In this document: positions 6,266 to 14,452 of the stretch, in pieces
How positions within the stretch are numbered: position 1 is the first letter of the stretch
Layout: every line of letters begins with the position of its first letter
NCBI RefSeq assembly: GCF_039543385.1
Contig: NZ_BAABJQ010000055.1
Coordinates: 1-29,375 of the forward strand
Origin: Rugosimonospora acidiphila
GTDB taxonomy: Bacteria; Actinomycetota; Actinomycetes; Mycobacteriales; Micromonosporaceae
DNA: 29,375 bases
Direction: 5' to 3'
Notes under the pieces: model-generated
What the model was told of the DNA's origin: nothing
Databases searched by the model: none
Seen by the model: only the letters and a program-made list of their open reading frames with translations
Made by a program: the position numbers and the translations under genes

Positions 6266-9157
6266 TTACGGCAGCAGATGCGCGTGCGCCGCCGCCTGCA
6301 TGATCGCGGTGATCTGGGAGCTGGTGAGCAGGCCGGCATTCCCGAAGGCGACGGTCGCGGCCTCCACGGTGCTCACCAACTGACCGTGAGTCTTAAACGG
6401 CGCGGACGACCACACCACATCGAGGAAGGTCAGTCCGTCTTCGCGGGCCACGTTCGGTACTCCGGTGTTGTTCGAGCCGAACACGACGGTCGGCTCGACA
6501 CGGTGGAAGTACACGTGGTACGGGGTCGTGTCGTCGATGTAGAACGGCCGGACGGTCAACCCATTAGCAGTGAACGTCATCGGCCCGGCCGGCGTCATTG
6601 CCCGGCTGACGTCACCGTCGAGCTCCAGGCCCGCGTAGAACGACCTCTCGAGGTAGGTCTTCTGCGTCGACAGTGTGACCATCGGTACTGGGCCGTAAGC
6701 CAGTGCCTGGGTCTCCGGCTGGTCCAAGGCCCGCTCCGCACGCATGGTGAAGGGCATCGAGATGTCGACGGTGTCGCCCGATTTCCACGTGCGGGTGATC
6801 GACACGTAGGTGCCGGCCTCCGCGTTCAAGGACTGGGTCCGCCCGTTGATCTGGACCGTGAAGCCTTTCTGCACCCAGTACGGCACCCGCAGCTTGAGGG
6901 TGAATTGGCCGCTGCCGGTGACGGTGAGGGTGGTGTCCCCGGCCGGGTCGGTCGGGAAGTTTGTCGCCTGGTCCAGCGAGATGCCCCGGGCCGCCCAGTT
7001 CAGCATTGAGGGGATGTACAGGTTGACATACAGCTCGGTGTCGTCGACGGAGGCGAAGTAGATGGAGTCCTGGAACTTCTCGTGTGACTCCAGACCGGTG
7101 CCGCCGCAGCAGGTACCGAGGTTGCCGTAGCCCCGGGTGGTGCCCGGGTTGACCGGGATGAAGTAGGTCAGGTTCGGGTTGGTGTTGCTGCTGGTGTTGC
7201 GCCGCGAGGCGAGGATCTGCCCGAACAGCGTGCGCTCGTAGTACTGCATGTACTTCGGGTCGGCCGTGTGGAAGAACAGGTTCCGGCTCAGCTTGAGCAT
7301 GTTGTACTCGCAGCAGGTCTCCGCGTTACTCGTCTGAATCGTCGAGGCGATGACGTCACGTGCCCCGAAGATCTCGCCGGAACCGGCCATGCCTCCGTCG
7401 ACATAGATGCGGTGCGGTACGACCATGTCCCAGAAGTTCTTGGCCGCGGTGAGGTACTGCTCGGCGGGCGCGCGGTAGGTCGGCTGGACCGAGTCGCTGA
7501 AGTTGTCGTAGATGGTCAGGTAGCTGCGGTACTGGGGGATGTGCTGGTTGGCATGCTCGCCGTTGATGGTGTCCTGGTTGGCCACCGCCGCGTCGAACAG
7601 ATACGTGTTGACGAAGCACTCGGCCGTCTCGAGGTAGCCGGTGTTGCCGGTCACCGCGGCCAGTTCGGCGAGAACCTCGGGCATAGCGTTGTATTCGCCG
7701 GCGATGTAGATCTTCCACATGCTGTCCAGCGTGGTGCGCGGCAGCTTGGTCAGCCGGCCCTGCGCCCAGTCGGCCATCCCGGTCACGAGTGACAACGCCT
7801 GCTCGTTGCCCGTGTAGAGGTAGGCGTCCAGCAGACCCCGCATGATCATGTGGCAGGTGTACCAGGGCGCCCAGATCGGGCTGTAGGTCGACAGCTGCTC
7901 GAGCCGGATGTACTGGGTCTCCGGGTACGCGGCCAGGAAACCCGGGTGCCGCTGGCCGTCGGTCGGCGCGAGGATGTGCGCGTCCCGCCCGTTGCCCGAG
8001 GAGTCGGCCGCGGTCGGGCCGTTGGTCTCGGCGAACCTGTACCACACCACGTTGCCGCCGCCGGTGCTGCCGCCCTCGCTGGTGGTCAGGCTCTGCACCT
8101 CGTCCGCGGCCAGCGCGTGGTCGTAGACCTGAAAGTCGCTGACCTTCGCGTTCAGGAACTCGACCGAGCCCATCGGATACTGGTTGCGACCAATGTAGTT
8201 GAGCGTGGTCGCGCCGAGGCTCGCCGGCGACAGGGTCATCGCGGTGTTCGTGTTGACCGCGACTCCGTTGACGTACAGCGTCGTGGTGTTGCCGGCGTGT
8301 GTCACCGCGAGGTGCGTCCAGGTGCCGGTCGACAGCTTCGCGGTACCGGTGACCGTCTGCAGGCCACCTGTGCCGTTGGTGGTGATGCCGAAAACCGGGT
8401 GGTTCGAGGAGTTCGCCTGCAGGTACATGTGCGAGGTGTTGCTGGTACCGAAGTCGAAGATGGCCGTGTTGTTGGTGAGCGCGGTGGGGTTGATCCAGAC
8501 CGCGACGGTGAAGTCGGTCAGGCCGTCGACGACGCCGGCGGGCAGCTGAAGGTGTTCGGAGTTGCCGGTGTTGGCGCTGCCGCAACCGGTCAGGTTGACG
8601 GCGCTGCCGAACTTGCCAGCCACCCGGGGCGTGGGCTGGGCCGCGGCCGCGGCCCACGCGTCCCGGCACTGCGCCAGCGTGGCGACGAAGTAGTTGGCCC
8701 GGTCAAGGAATGCGGTGTTGCCGCTGCCGGCGTAGCCCAACGCAAGGGCGCTGAGGAAGTGGCCGGCGTAGTGACCACGCAGGTTGCCGTCCGACGTCTC
8801 CCATCCGCCCGGCTGGCTCGACCCGGGCGGGTTGGGCAGCCCGACGGCGAGCCGAAACAGGTAGAGCATGTTGTCGATCGGGTAGTTGAGCAGGAACTGG
8901 TGGATGCGGTCGCGGTTGTCGGTGAACAGGCTGGGATGCAGCTCTACCTGGTTGTTGTCGAACGGCTTGACTGTCCAGCTGGCCGGGTTCGGGATGTTGC
9001 GCTGGGCAACCGTGCCGACGAGCGTGTCCGACCCGGCATCGCTCGGGGCGGCTACGGCCGGCGCTGCTGCGAGCATCGACGTGGCGCTGATCGCGACGGG
9101 CGCCGCGGCGCCTGCCATGCCAAGACGCAGAGCGTCTCTGCGCGAGATCTTCTCCAT
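6266..9157 (-). CDS. Secreted GH127 beta-L-arabinofuranosidase with inserted LamG-like domain
   Basis: A 963-aa exported glycosidase, probably removing beta-L-arabinofuranose from plant cell-wall glycoproteins or polysaccharides. Residues 1-37 are a twin-arginine signal (KISRRDALRLGMAG, then AAAPAVAAP). The GH127 domain starts near 65 and is interrupted at about 172-403 by a concanavalin-A/LamG-like module (FTVAVWINP, WTHLAVTHAGNTTTLYVNG). It resumes at GFLAAYPETQYIRLEQL and contains WSIY-like WKIYIAGEYNAMPEVL. Residues corresponding to the zinc-thiolate site of family members are present: E613 and C615 in AETCCEYNML, and the pair C683-C684 in GTCCGGTGLE. The start at 9157 directly precedes the Tat motif and has GGGAGAGG upstream; the open frame beyond it lacks coding character. 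The C-terminal tail (GLLTSSQITAIMQAAAHAHL) is a small helical module. A terminator follows. Confidence 0.9.
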   Translation of the reverse strand: MEKISRRDALRLGMAGAAAPVAISATSMLAAAPAVAAPSDAGSDTLVGTVAQRNIPNPASWTVKPFDNNQVELHPSLFTDNRDRIHQFLLNYPIDNMLYLFRLAVGLPNPPGSSQPGGWETSDGNLRGHYAGHFLSALALGYAGSGNTAFLDRANYFVATLAQCRDAWAAAAAQPTPRVAGKFGSAVNLTGCGSANTGNSEHLQLPAGVVDGLTDFTVAVWINPTALTNNTAIFDFGTSNTSHMYLQANSSNHPVFGITTNGTGGLQTVTGTAKLSTGTWTHLAVTHAGNTTTLYVNGVAVNTNTAMTLSPASLGATTLNYIGRNQYPMGSVEFLNAKVSDFQVYDHALAADEVQSLTTSEGGSTGGGNVVWYRFAETNGPTAADSSGNGRDAHILAPTDGQRHPGFLAAYPETQYIRLEQLSTYSPIWAPWYTCHMIMRGLLDAYLYTGNEQALSLVTGMADWAQGRLTKLPRTTLDSMWKIYIAGEYNAMPEVLAELAAVTGNTGYLETAECFVNTYLFDAAVANQDTINGEHANQHIPQYRSYLTIYDNFSDSVQPTYRAPAEQYLTAAKNFWDMVVPHRIYVDGGMAGSGEIFGARDVIASTIQTSNAETCCEYNMLKLSRNLFFHTADPKYMQYYERTLFGQILASRRNTSSNTNPNLTYFIPVNPGTTRGYGNLGTCCGGTGLESHEKFQDSIYFASVDDTELYVNLYIPSMLNWAARGISLDQATNFPTDPAGDTTLTVTGSGQFTLKLRVPYWVQKGFTVQINGRTQSLNAEAGTYVSITRTWKSGDTVDISMPFTMRAERALDQPETQALAYGPVPMVTLSTQKTYLERSFYAGLELDGDVSRAMTPAGPMTFTANGLTVRPFYIDDTTPYHVYFHRVEPTVVFGSNNTGVPNVAREDGLTFLDVVWSSAPFKTHGQLVSTVEAATVAFGNAGLLTSSQITAIMQAAAHAHLLP

Positions 9158-9492
9158 GCTGTGGTTGCCTCTCCCTAGCGGTTGGCTATGGACTCGTCCT
9201 CGCGGACCTGACTGCCACGCACTCCTCGCACTCGGCCGGGCAAGTGGAGCGGGCCGCGGCGGCGAGGTGCATCGCCTCGACACGGGCGCGAGGTGTCCGG
9301 CCGGACGCGCGGTCAGCCGCTTGTACGGATATGTGTTGCCGGTGTTGCCGGCACACCGGACGGCGGCGTGCCGTGCGCCTGGAACCAATGGAAGTCGTCA
9401 TCGAGGGCCGATGGGAAGGGCTATTCGCGACCACGATCCAGCCAGTCGCCACCTGCGTACGTCATCGCAACAAAAAGGTTCTATGTGGACGC

Positions 9493-9506
9493 TGTGAGCG
9501 GTAACA
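9493..9506. promoter_or_regulatory. LacI-family operator-like palindrome 1
   Basis: TGTGAGCGGTAACA: the two 7-nt halves (TGTGAGC and GGTAACA) are near-complementary around a central CG-type step, as in LacI-family operators that control sugar genes. It lies about 340 nt upstream of the GH127 start. No LacI-type gene is in the window. Confidence 0.35.
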
Positions 9507-9734
9507 TTTCGGAACGCTAGTGAGGTCCTCGGCCTCGTGTCAAGGTCGCAATCAGCAAATTTCATCATTCGGTGACCGAGAGGTAACGAGTGCCGGCCAT
9601 CTCCCGCGCTCGTCACCTGCTGAGCGACGAAAACAGTGTGTTGAGATCGACCAGCAGATGTATCAATCGATGGGAGTCTATACGGTCTGGTGGCGACAGT
9701 TGACGAGGCCGAAACTACGCTTGGTGCGCTTTCT

Positions 9735-9748
9735 TGTTAGCGCTCACA
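9735..9748. promoter_or_regulatory. LacI-family operator-like palindrome 2
   Basis: TGTTAGCGCTCACA has central AGCGCT and only one mismatched pair in its 7-bp halves. It resembles palindrome 1, about 240 nt away, which fits a pair of looping operators. Confidence 0.4.
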
Positions 9749-9830
9749 TCGAGGCTGCGTTGGCCGCACGAATTGAGGGTTTTTTCATGGTTGACCCGGC
9801 GCCGACGGGAGGGGTGTGCCTATGTCTTTG

Positions 9831-10415
9831 TCAAGCTGCCGGAGCGGGTTCGGCGGGGGATGGCCGGTAGGGCTGTTTGTCGCGGAGCATGGCGTAGAGG
9901 ACGTCGAGGCGGCGTCGGGCGAGGCAGATGAGTGCGGCGTTGTGGCGTTTGGCTGCCTGCTTCGTCGTCTGGATGAGTGCGGGGATGCCGGCGACCAGGG
10001 CCACGGCGATGGCCAGGGTTGCGCTGTCCTGCTCGATCACCTGGGCGCGCATGGCCGCCTTCGACCGGAATCGCGATCGTTGCACCTCCCGCCAGGAGTG
10101 CCCGCCGAGCAGGTCCAGCGGCGCCAACTGGCGCGGGTTGTCGAAGTCCACCGGCCCGTAGGTCTCAGGCAGGCGCAACTGCACACCGTGGCTGCGGAGG
10201 ATGAGAGTTAGTTGTTTGAGTTGCTGACCGGGGGAGGCGCGTTCGTACTCGCCCACCACGATCGCGTCGAACCCCCGCGCTGGGTCGGTGATTGCCTTCA
10301 ACAGTTGTGCGGCCTGTGGCCGATCCGGCCAGGCCGTCCGCCGGGAGACGCCCTCGTCGAAGAACTCGGCCACGATCCGACCATGTCCCGCGACCAGGTC
10401 GTCGGCGTACCCGCC
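9831..10415 (-). pseudogene. Chimera: serine recombinase core fused in frame to IS110 transposase C-terminus
   Basis: Read from about 10415, the frame gives DDLVAGHGRIVAEFFDEGVS, then RPQAAQLLKAITDPARGFDA and IVVGEYERA. This is the middle of a serine recombinase catalytic domain; the N-terminal strand with the nucleophilic Ser is absent because a stop lies just upstream. After AAMRAQVIEQ the sequence switches, still in frame, to TTKQAAKRHNAALICLARRR and LDVLYAMLRD, the C-terminal end of an IS110-family transposase. The stop is at 9831. The chimera lacks the recombinase Ser and the IS110 DEDD residues, so it is almost certainly dead, although a 180-aa frame (GTG 10373) is open. Confidence 0.72.
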
Positions 10416-10457
10416 GCGACACTAGCGCCGCCACCGACCATCGGCCGTTTGACAACC

Positions 10458-11423
10458 CTAGAGGTCGATGACGACCTTGCCGTGCACGTGCCGGCCGGCT
10501 TGAAGCTCGACCGCGGCGCGGATCTGCTCGACCGGGAAGCTTGCCGCGATGGGCACGCGGAGCTGGCCTGCCGCGACCAGGCGAGCAATCTCTTCTATGG
10601 CGCCGGGGGCAGCGTTAGCGCCGTTTGCCGGTGTGATTCCGTCGATCTGTGCGGCGATGGTGGTGATGCGCTCGTCTGGAACGCTAAGTTTCCGTGCCGC
10701 CTGCGCCGTGTCCGTCCCGTGCAGGTCGATGGCCGCGGTGACGCCGGCGGGAGCCAGGGCACGGAGCCGGTCGACCAGGCCGTCGCCATAGGCGACCGGC
10801 TCGGCCCCGAGGGCACGCAGGGCATCGGCCGATGTCGCCGATCCTGTCCCGATCACTCGCGCGCCCGCGAGGCGGGCGAGTTGCACGGCGAACACGCCGA
10901 CCCCGCCTCCCGCGCCGCCGATGAGCAGCGTGTCGCTCGGGCCGGGTGTGACGACGGCGAGCGCGGCGGCGGCTGTGCAGCCCGCTATAGCGAGGGTGGC
11001 GGCGGTGCGGTCGTCGACGCCGTCGGGGGTATGGTGCGCGTCGCCGCCGGCCGCGATGGTCCCTGCCACGTCTATTACTACGTGGTCGGCGACCGCGCGC
11101 GAGAGGGCGCCGCCGAAGACTCGGTCGCCGGCCGCGAACTCGGTCACGCCGTCACCGACCTGGTCCACGATCCCGGCATAGTCGGTCCCGAACCCGGAGG
11201 GCAGGCTCAGGCCGAATCGAGTGGCGGTCTGCGCGTCGGAGGTCATGAACCAGTCCATCGGGTTCAGTCCAGCCGCGGTGACGCGCACGCGGATCTGCCC
11301 CGAGCCGGCCTGCGGTGCGGGTACCTCGCGGAGGCTGAGGACCTCGGGGCCGCCGAATGATTCGAGCTGGACCGCTCGGCTCGTGGTCGCCGACGTGTTG
11401 ACGCTCGGTTGTTGCATGCTCAC
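10458..11423 (-). CDS. NADP-dependent zinc-free MDR oxidoreductase (quinone oxidoreductase-like)
   Basis: Medium-chain dehydrogenase/reductase of 321 aa, probably reducing quinones or enones with NADPH. The N-terminal GroES-like domain reads AVQLESFGGPEVLSLREVPA, then VTAAGLNPMDWFM and GTDYAGIVDQVGDGV. It lacks the Cys/His zinc ligands of alcohol dehydrogenases. The Rossmann motif is LLIGGAGGGVGVFAVQLARL. The C-terminus (ELQAGRHVHGKVVIDL) is typical of the QOR/YhdH group. GTG at 11423 follows AAGGAG by 4 nt; ATG at 11417 with 10-nt spacing is an equally good start. It is divergent from a TetR-type regulator, with two palindromes between them, so it is probably repressed by that protein until a ligand appears. 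Confidence 0.9.
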   Translation of the reverse strand: MSMQQPSVNTSATTSRAVQLESFGGPEVLSLREVPAPQAGSGQIRVRVTAAGLNPMDWFMTSDAQTATRFGLSLPSGFGTDYAGIVDQVGDGVTEFAAGDRVFGGALSRAVADHVVIDVAGTIAAGGDAHHTPDGVDDRTAATLAIAGCTAAAALAVVTPGPSDTLLIGGAGGGVGVFAVQLARLAGARVIGTGSATSADALRALGAEPVAYGDGLVDRLRALAPAGVTAAIDLHGTDTAQAARKLSVPDERITTIAAQIDGITPANGANAAPGAIEEIARLVAAGQLRVPIAASFPVEQIRAAVELQAGRHVHGKVVIDL

Positions 11424-11456
11424 GTGTCTCCTTGGGCGGCGAATGAAGGCAACAAG

Positions 11457-11476
11457 AAGCGGACTATGCTCCGTTT
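11457..11476. promoter_or_regulatory. TetR-type operator candidate 1
   Basis: AAGCGGACTATGCTCCGTTT has inverted half-sites AAGCGGA and TCCGTTT around 6 nt (one mismatch). It is in the 91-bp gap between the divergent oxidoreductase and TetR genes, where the regulator of such a pair normally binds. Confidence 0.6.
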
Positions 11477-11495
11477 ACGAGAGGCACCGTACCAT

Positions 11496-11515
11496 AACCG
11501 GAGCGTGATCCGTTT
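11496..11515. promoter_or_regulatory. TetR-type operator candidate 2
   Basis: AACCGGA-N6-TCCGTTT repeats the CGGA-N6-TCCG architecture of the first palindrome, 39 bp further on, and touches the proposed TTG start of the regulator. Two similar sites in one short divergent promoter suggest autoregulation plus control of the oxidoreductase. Confidence 0.55.
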
Positions 11516-12087
11516 TGACAGAGTCAGACACCCGCGTGCTGCGAGCGGACGCGACTCGCAACCGCAACCAACTGCTCGACGTCGCGACCCGCGTGTTCGT
11601 CTCCGCCGACACCGAACCGTCCATGCGCGCGATCGCACGCGAAGCCGGGGTCGGCATCGCCACGCTCTACCGACACTTCCCCACCCGCGAGTCTCTCGTC
11701 GACGCGGTCTACCGCGATCAGGTCGCGCGGCTCACCGACGGCGCCCGCGAGCTGCTCGCCCAGCTTCCCCCGCCTGCGGCACTGCGACGCTGGATGGAAC
11801 TGTTCGGGGAGTGGATCGCGACCAAGAACGGCATGCTCAACACGCTGCTCGCGATGATCGAGTCGGGCGAGATCGCCCACGCTCAGACCCAGACCGAGCT
11901 GCTCGCGGCCATCGACGAAATCCTCAACGCCGGCCGGGTGACCGGCGAGCTGCGCGCCGACGTCACCGCCGAAGACATCGCTGCCAGCCTCATCGGCATC
12001 TTCACCGTGGCCCGCCCGCCCGAACACCACGCCCGGGCAAGCCGCCTGCTGAACATCCTGATCGACGGCCTGCGACCCACACCCTGA
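11515..12087 (+). CDS. TetR/AcrR-family transcriptional regulator
   Basis: Repressor of 190 aa. The N-terminal HTH spans about residues 12-60: RNRNQLLDVATRVFVSADTE, then MRAIAREAGVGIATLYRHFP and TRESLVDAVYRDQV. The helical C-terminal ligand domain contains EWIATKNGMLNTLLAMIESG and ends ASRLLNILIDGLRP. This resembles the subgroup that controls divergent NADP oxidoreductases. The start is uncertain: TTG at 11515 gives the full N-terminus (MTESDTRVLRADA); GTG at 11536 would also keep the HTH. No Shine-Dalgarno is visible, so a leaderless message is possible. It very likely regulates itself and the upstream gene through the two palindromes. Confidence 0.9.
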   Translation: MTESDTRVLRADATRNRNQLLDVATRVFVSADTEPSMRAIAREAGVGIATLYRHFPTRESLVDAVYRDQVARLTDGARELLAQLPPPAALRRWMELFGEWIATKNGMLNTLLAMIESGEIAHAQTQTELLAAIDEILNAGRVTGELRADVTAEDIAASLIGIFTVARPPEHHARASRLLNILIDGLRPTP

Positions 12088-12334
12088 ACCGCCCATCTGC
12101 CCCATCCCACGTACGAACGCGCATGCCCGTCCAACCCCTCGCCCCGGCCGTCCGCGCCGGCAGCCGCGCCACCACCTCCAGCCAGCGAGATCACCGTCCT
12201 GGCCGGCGGACACCACGAACGACCCGTCCGGTCCGGCAGAGCTCGTGCAGTCCACACCCTCCGCCCGATGACCAGGACTCCTGATCTGCCGCTACCGGAG
12301 CCGGGCGACCGGCTGGCGCTCGTCACCGACGGTG
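12088..12334. other. Intergenic, no gene recognised
   Basis: Proline/arginine-rich translations only. The right part (from about 12268) may include the eroded start of the hydrolase remnant that follows. Confidence 0.35.
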
Positions 12335-12592
12335 AGCGGCCCACCGAGGCCGGGGTTGCGGGGCCTGGACTACGCGGAGGTGTCGTCGGACGGTGTGCCG
12401 GCGATGTGGCTCGTCCCGCACGGCGCCGACCTCGACCGTGCGATCGTCGCGCTGCACGGTGGCGGTTTCGTCGGCGGGTCGCTCTATACCCACCGCAAGG
12501 TGTACGGCACCTCGCGAAGGCGGCCGGCGTACGGGTGCTGCTCGCCACCTACCGGCTCGCTCCCGAGTTCCGCCCGTCAACCCTCGGGGTGA
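12335..12592 (+). pseudogene. Alpha/beta hydrolase (HSL/GDXG lipase group), truncated and frameshifted
   Basis: One frame reads GLDYAEVSSDGVPAMWLVPH, then DRAIVALHGGGFVGGSLYTH and RKVYG. The HGGGF oxyanion-hole motif is characteristic of hormone-sensitive-lipase-like esterases. Near 12510 homology passes to another frame (HLAKAAGVRVLLATYRLAPE) and stops near 12585. The GDSAGG nucleophile motif and everything after it are missing. A 5' indel probably exists as well. Confidence 0.75.
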
Positions 12593-12669
12593 GACCAGAT
12601 CAAGGTCGCTCCCCGTTGCCGTTCACATTGCGGGGCAGTTGACGTGGCGCGAACGAGCGCAGTCCGGGG

Positions 12670-12675
12670 TAGCCT
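12670..12675 (+). promoter_or_regulatory. -10-like hexamer before the small unknown gene
   Basis: TAGCCT ends 8 nt before the ATG at 12684, and no ribosome site is present. This spacing suits a leaderless transcript. No good -35 at 17-19 bp was seen. Confidence 0.35.
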
Positions 12676-12683
12676 TGACGTAT

Positions 12684-12971
12684 ATGGCTACCTATCGCAG
12701 CGCCTCAGTGCTTCTCTCCTCGGACGGCACCAGGATCCCCGGCACCGCCGCGCTCTTCGCCGAGCCCGCCCGCAAGGGTGGGACCCCGCCGTGGGCAGGC
12801 GACTTCCGGCTCGCCAACAGCGCCGGCAATGCCCCCAAAAACGCGGTCGGGAAGACCTTTACGTTGGAGTTGCCCGACGGCAGCACCGGCAAGGTCGTGG
12901 TCCAGGGCCTCAAGAGCGGGAAGGGCGGCGTCGTGCTGGCGTTGATGGGCGAGGACGCACCTCCCTTCTGA
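12684..12971 (+). CDS. Small protein of unknown function
   Basis: A 95-aa protein that I do not recognise. It begins MATYRSASVLLSSDGTRIPG and has Gly-rich beta-strand-like segments (GKTFTLELPDGSTGKVVVQG, then GGVVLALMGEDAPPF), suggesting a compact all-beta fold. There is no signal peptide, Cys pair or membrane segment. Third-position GC and a balanced composition argue that it is real. A -10-like hexamer with leaderless spacing precedes the ATG. It stands alone between a dead hydrolase gene and a decayed region, so context gives no clue to its role. Confidence 0.65.
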   Translation: MATYRSASVLLSSDGTRIPGTAALFAEPARKGGTPPWAGDFRLANSAGNAPKNAVGKTFTLELPDGSTGKVVVQGLKSGKGGVVLALMGEDAPPF

Positions 12972-13442
12972 TCAGGAAACTGATCGCCGCCGATGCCACG
13001 GGTTATAGGCGACCGCTAATCGACCCTGCCGATGTCAATGCGTTCGGATCGCTGCCGAGCGCATTGCCTCACCCGTGGCTGGGCATCGACGAAGATTAGG
13101 CGTACTGGTCTGCCGCCCAGAACGCTCGAGCCACTCGCCGCCCCCAACGTAGTCGTAGCCGATCCCGAGGCCCTTGACGTCTTCGCTGCGGCCGTGGGCT
13201 TTCCACCCGCGAGGCTGCGACGTGGGCCAAGGGTACGCATACCCTGCTGGCCGGAGCGACGGACAGCGCCGCAAATACCACGACGCTCACCGAGAAGATC
13301 ACCATCATCAGCTGACGGACTCCCGCAGCCGGGGGAGGCGGCGGCGCGAGCCAGTGCTGCGACGGCTGCGGGACAAGACACCCGACCGATCGTTGAGCGC
13401 TACCCCGGGCGGGCACGGGTGAGGGCCGGTGGTCAGTTGTCG
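12972..13442. other. Gene-poor stretch with a possible Ig-like domain tail
   Basis: On the plus strand at about 13212-13311 the sequence reads ATWAKGTHTLLAGATDSAAN, then TTTLTEKITIIS and a stop. The THTL...ATDxAxNT pattern resembles the last strands of bacterial Ig-like domains in secreted proteins. No start or upstream coding frame supports a complete gene, so it is at most a 3' remnant. The rest shows nothing recognisable. Confidence 0.35.
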
Positions 13443-14381
13443 TCACGGGAGTGCTGGCGGTGGCTCGGGAACCGACGGGCTCGGTGTGAAGCCGTCGGAG
13501 ACCGGACGGCTGATCCGCCGGCCGGAGCCAGCGACGAGTACCCCGAGGATCACCACGATGCCACCGACGACCTCGCCCGGCACGGGCCGCTCGCCCAGGA
13601 CCAGCCACGCCGCCGTCATGCCGACCACCGGCACGAGCATCGAGAACGGCGCGACCATGCCAACCGGGTGCCGGCCCATCAGCCATGACCAGGCACCGGA
13701 GCCGGCGACCGTCGCGATGAGCACGGTGTAGGCCAGGCCCGCGAGGGCGGGCATCGCGGACGGCGCGTCCCAGGTCGAGAGCGAGGCGCCGATCCGGGCC
13801 GGGCCCTCGACGGCCAACGAGAGGACGAGCATCGGCACCGGTGGCACCACCGACATCCACAGGGTGAGGTGGAGCGGGTTGGATGCGCGTGCGCGAGCGT
13901 TGCACAGGTTGCCGATCGCCCACGAGAATGCGCCGGCCACGACGAGCAGGAAGGGGACCAGTGCCGCCAATCCCTGAATACGTTGCCATCCCACTGCCGC
14001 CAGCCCGGCGCAGGCGACCAGCACGCCAACGGCCGAACGCGGACCGAGGCGGTCCCGGAAGAACCCGGCGCCCAGCAGGACGGTGAACGGCGCGGACGCC
14101 TGGAGTACGAGCGAGGCCAGTCCGGCTGGCATTCCGGCGCTCATTCCCCAGTAGAGGAAGAGGAACTGGAAGGTGCCAAAACCCAGCCCGTACCCGATCA
14201 GCCAGCGGGCCGGTACGCGTGGGCGCGGTACCAACAGCACCGTCGGCACGGCGATGAGCGCGAACCGCAGCGCCACGAGGAAGAACGGCGGAAAGTGCTG
14301 GAGGGAAGCGTCGATGGCGATGAAGTTCAGGCCCCAGCACGCGGCGACGGCAGCGGCGATCAGGCGGTGACGAGCGGGCAT
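13443..14381 (-). CDS. EamA/DMT-superfamily metabolite exporter
   Basis: Inner-membrane transporter of 312 aa with ten predicted helices in two EamA repeats. The first runs from LIAAAVAACWGLNFIAIDAS through WLIGYGLGFGTFQFLFLYWG to VGVLVACAGLAAVGW. The second runs from LVPFLLVVAGAFSWAIGNLC to GGIVVILGVLVAGSG. AWLVLGERP is the usual GE motif near helix 9-10. I chose the ATG at 14381 (MPARHRLIAAAV) because it places helix 1 at the N-terminus; a start at 14432 would add 17 unlikely residues. Such proteins export amino acids or related metabolites; the substrate is unknown. It is divergent from a LysR regulator, the usual arrangement for inducible exporters. Confidence 0.9.
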   Translation of the reverse strand: MPARHRLIAAAVAACWGLNFIAIDASLQHFPPFFLVALRFALIAVPTVLLVPRPRVPARWLIGYGLGFGTFQFLFLYWGMSAGMPAGLASLVLQASAPFTVLLGAGFFRDRLGPRSAVGVLVACAGLAAVGWQRIQGLAALVPFLLVVAGAFSWAIGNLCNARARASNPLHLTLWMSVVPPVPMLVLSLAVEGPARIGASLSTWDAPSAMPALAGLAYTVLIATVAGSGAWSWLMGRHPVGMVAPFSMLVPVVGMTAAWLVLGERPVPGEVVGGIVVILGVLVAGSGRRISRPVSDGFTPSPSVPEPPPALP

Positions 14382-14440
14382 GCCTCGATCGTCACCCGTA
14401 CGTCCATGTAGGACAAGCGAAAAGATACGCACCCAATATG

Positions 14441-14446
14441 TAGGCT
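14441..14446 (+). promoter_or_regulatory. -10 hexamer of the lysR promoter, leaderless spacing
   Basis: TAGGCT lies 6 nt before the ATG at 14453 and no Shine-Dalgarno is present, so transcription probably starts at or next to the ATG. The small palindrome GTAGGCTAC overlaps it and may be part of the regulator's binding site in this 71-bp divergent gap. Confidence 0.45.
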
Positions 14447-14452
14447 ACCTTA

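Larger units (their letters stand above)
9158..9830. other. Long upstream region of the GH127 gene, no gene seen
   Basis: About 670 nt without a convincing coding frame. The part 9460-9800 is noticeably less GC-rich than its surroundings, with short A- and T-runs. It carries two LacI-operator-like palindromes, listed separately, so it is best read as a regulatory region for the minus-strand glycosidase. Confidence 0.45.

Noticed and set aside
7850..9178. Plus-strand 442-codon frame opposite the GH127 gene
   Set aside because: High-GC antisense shadow; Val/Gly/Arg-rich translation with no domain, while the minus strand encodes a clear glycosidase.
9520..9870. Possible small gene upstream of GH127
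   Set aside because: Mixed composition, no ribosome site, no domain, and it crosses the LacI-like palindrome and the end of the recombinase remnant.
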